This document shows positions 62,693 through 64,000 of a stretch of 64,000 nucleotides of DNA, piece by piece. The DNA comes from Luteimonas terricola (GTDB lineage Bacteria; Pseudomonadota; Gammaproteobacteria; Xanthomonadales; Xanthomonadaceae): NCBI RefSeq assembly GCF_004352845.1, contig NZ_SJRX01000007.1, positions 1 through 64,000 on the forward strand, given 5' to 3'. The translations under genes and the position numbers were made by a program. Each line of letters begins with the position of its first letter. Within the stretch, counting starts at the first letter, position 1. The notes beneath the pieces are model-generated. The model had not been told where the DNA came from and did no database searches. It saw only the letters and a program-made list of their open reading frames with translations.

Positions 62693-63121
62693 TCAGATAT
62701 CCAGGACTTGCGGCTGCTGGGCGGCGTGCGGGTGCTCGGAACCCTTGTAGACCTTGAGCTTGCGGTACATCGCGCGGCCCAGGGTGTTCTTCGGGAGCAT
62801 GCCCTTGACCGAATGCTCGATGACGCGCTCGGGGTGGCGCTCAAGCGCCTGCCCCAGGGTCTCGGACTTCAGGTTGCCGATGTACCCGGTGAAGCGGTAG
62901 TACATCTTGTCGGCGAGCTTGTTGCCGGTGACGTGGATCTTCTCGGCGTTGACCACGATGATGTAGTCGCCGGTGTCGACGTGCGGGGTGTAGACGGGCT
63001 TGTGCTTGCCGCGGAGGCGACGCGCGATCTCGGTGCTCAGGCGGCCGAGGGTCTTGCCGGTGGCATCGACCACGAACCAGTCGCGCTGGACGGTCTCGTT
63101 CTTGGCGGTAAAGGTCTTCAT
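62693..63121 (-). CDS. rplM: 50S ribosomal protein L13
   Basis: 142 residues of the large subunit, an early assembly protein. [58 protein letters not shown] and the ending [11 protein letters not shown] are family features. First gene of rplM-rpsI. In E. coli L13 can repress its own mRNA; no such structure is evident in the 5' region here. Confidence 0.98.
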   Translation of the reverse strand: MKTFTAKNETVQRDWFVVDATGKTLGRLSTEIARRLRGKHKPVYTPHVDTGDYIIVVNAEKIHVTGNKLADKMYYRFTGYIGNLKSETLGQALERHPERVIEHSVKGMLPKNTLGRAMYRKLKVYKGSEHPHAAQQPQVLDI

Positions 63122-63276
63122 CAGGAAACTCTCAGGGGTGACTGGTCGGGCTGGTTGCGCGGGCCGACGCCTGCGGAACTTCGCCTCGCGTTTTCACGTT
63201 CGGGGAACGCAAGAGGCGGAATTGTACCGGGGGCGGCGTGGCGCTGCAACTTGCTCGGGCCAGGTCAGGCAAAGCG

Positions 63277-63360
63277 GGGGCCAGGGCTTGTCGGGTCCTC
63301 CGCCGGCTGACCACGGTGGTGGTCTTTATGCCGGCTGCGGACCCGACAAGCCCTGGCTCC
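63277..63360. repeat. Palindromic element C (constant core, variable stems)
   Basis: From outside in: an 18-bp perfect stem (63281-63298 with 63339-63356, extended by further pairs), a symmetric 3/3 internal loop, a 6-bp stem (63302-63307 with 63330-63335), and a 22-nt core at 63308-63329 that itself contains a GACCAC/GTGGTC hairpin. The core recurs exactly, inverted, in element D (63499-63520), while both stems are different there. A reading frame crossing it is an artefact. A simple 8-bp hairpin lies just downstream (63357-63364 with 63375-63382). Confidence 0.8.
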
Positions 63361-63453
63361 AACCGCCGTCGCGGGGTTGGAGGGCGACGGGACGCCGCGC
63401 GGCCCCGGACATCCCCCCCCCACCGGCGGTGCGGGTCGCTGCTCTTCCCCACG

Positions 63454-63555
63454 CCGCGGGACGGATGCGCGGGCGGGGCGTACAGGTGCGCAGCGGACAT
63501 AAAGACCACCACCGTGGTCAGTCCGCGGAGTACCTGTACGCCCCGCCTCCCGCGG
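63454..63555. repeat. Palindromic element D (inverse copy of element C)
   Basis: The same design as element C: a 16-bp perfect stem (63472-63487 with 63532-63547), a symmetric 5/5 internal loop, a 6-bp stem (63493-63498 with 63521-63526) and the inverted 22-nt core (63499-63520). An additional 8-bp pairing (63454-63461 with 63548-63555) follows after a 10-nt one-sided bulge. It ends 14 nt before the coq7 start codon, so it lies in the coq7 promoter or leader. Elements C and D explain most of the 63122-63569 gene-free stretch. Confidence 0.8.
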
Positions 63556-63569
63556 CCCACAATGCGCGA

Positions 63570-64000
63570 ATGGCCACCCGCACCCTCTCTCCCCTCGACC
63601 GCCTGCTGGCGGATGCCCAGAACGCCCTCGAAACCGTGGCCGGCCGGCCGCGGGCGGAGCGGCCCAACCCCGGGGCGGGTGAGCCCGAGGTCGAACTGGA
63701 TGACGCCGAGCGGCGCCATGCCGCGGGGCTGATGCGGGTCAACCACGTCGGTGAGGTCTGTGCCCAGGCGCTGTACGTCGGCCAGGCCACGGTCGCGCGC
63801 GACCCGGCCACCCGGGCACATCTTCTGGAGGCGGCGCAGGAGGAGACCGACCACCTGGCCTGGTGCGACGACCGCCTGCGCGAGCTGGACAGCCGGCCGA
63901 GCATCTTCAATCCGCTGTGGTACGGCGGCAGCTATGCCATCGGGCTGCTGGCGGGGCTGCGCGGCGACGGCTGGAACCTGGGCTTCGTGGTCGAGACCGA
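63570..64000 (+). CDS. coq7: Coq7-type demethoxyubiquinone hydroxylase (partial)
   Basis: Runs off the right edge of the window; 143 codons are visible from ATG 63570. Di-iron monooxygenase of ubiquinone synthesis. The family sequence [20 protein letters not shown] (first iron-ligand Glu) and [15 protein letters not shown] (E-x-x-D-H ligands) are present, followed by [18 protein letters not shown] further conserved ligand motif is just entering at the end of the window. The N-terminus [15 protein letters not shown] is typical of the bacterial proteins. Confidence 0.92.
   Translation, partial: MATRTLSPLDRLLADAQNALETVAGRPRAERPNPGAGEPEVELDDAERRHAAGLMRVNHVGEVCAQALYVGQATVARDPATRAHLLEAAQEETDHLAWCDDRLRELDSRPSIFNPLWYGGSYAIGLLAGLRGDGWNLGFVVET

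Noticed and set aside
63132-63910. Minus-strand frames crossing elements C/D and coq7
   Set aside because: They are antisense to the certain coq7 gene and to palindromes; no independent evidence.
1-64000. CRISPR arrays, insertion sequences, integrases, toxin-antitoxin pairs or prophage genes
   Set aside because: No regularly spaced direct repeats, transposase, integrase or phage gene was recognised on either strand.

Overview
The window is chromosomal DNA of a high-GC gammaproteobacterium of the Xanthomonadaceae/Lysobacteraceae group (Lysobacter/Luteimonas-like). The pointers are very high GC with strong GC3, xanthomonad gene orders (etfB-etfA beside a polysaccharide locus that ends at a metB-like gene; pssA-holD-rimI; rplM-rpsI), DUF4124 proteins, a STAS-MlaE fusion, and several families of intergenic palindromic repeats. 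No phage, integrase, insertion sequence, CRISPR array or rRNA was seen. The assignment is inferred from gene content; no search was run.

Layout. 1-366: two palindromic repeats and a terminator. 367-4138 (minus): glycolysis, pgk-pyk-class I aldolase. 4251-6454 (minus): lptF-lptG, the LPS-export permeases. 6599-11492 (plus): pepA, holC, valS. 11552-11763: a long inverted repeat. 11794-13318 (minus): pssA, a short holD-like gene and rimI, coupled by 4-nt overlaps. 13453-15941 (plus): two DUF4124 proteins and proS; then an H-NS-like gene (plus) and a ThrE-type exporter (minus). 17697-21168 (plus): an Mla-type phospholipid-transport operon; then ETF:quinone oxidoreductase and a polytopic membrane protein. 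24242-28121 (minus): an FG-GAP metalloprotease lipoprotein and a CoA-transferase pair. 28281-29971 (plus): etfB-etfA.

30000-52804 is the accessory core: the polysaccharide (O-antigen/capsule) locus that in xanthomonads lies between etfA and metB. A plus-strand arm (wecB, DPM1/GtrB-like GT2, methyltransferase, acetyltransferase, GtrA flippase, GT-C-like membrane protein) converges at about 35.3 kb on a minus-strand operon (upstream to downstream: GT4, metB-like, wzm, wzt, GT4, wecC, a 2100-residue multi-glycosyltransferase, a small lipoprotein, a heparinase II/III fusion, an OafA/SGNH acyltransferase fusion). WecB and WecC together would make UDP-ManNAcA, Wzm/Wzt would export a lipid-linked chain, and the remaining genes would assemble and decorate it. 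The junction of the two arms (about 33.4-35.4 kb) is visibly richer in A+T, as expected of recent exchange.

54381-64000 returns to the core genome: DUF3108 protein, cystathionine beta-synthase, a YdcH-like protein, two small envelope proteins, pilU, fahA-maiA (tyrosine catabolism), a 2OG-Fe dioxygenase, tRNA-Gln(CTG), rplM-rpsI, two more palindromic elements and the 5' part of coq7.

Most notable: (1) a roughly 105-residue domain found both as a lipoprotein and as the C-terminal extension of the OafA acyltransferase, flanking a heparinase/sulfotransferase-like fusion; (2) two families of palindromic elements whose cores are conserved while their stems differ in sequence yet stay self-complementary; (3) the 2100-residue multi-glycosyltransferase; (4) a very short HolD candidate between pssA and rimI.
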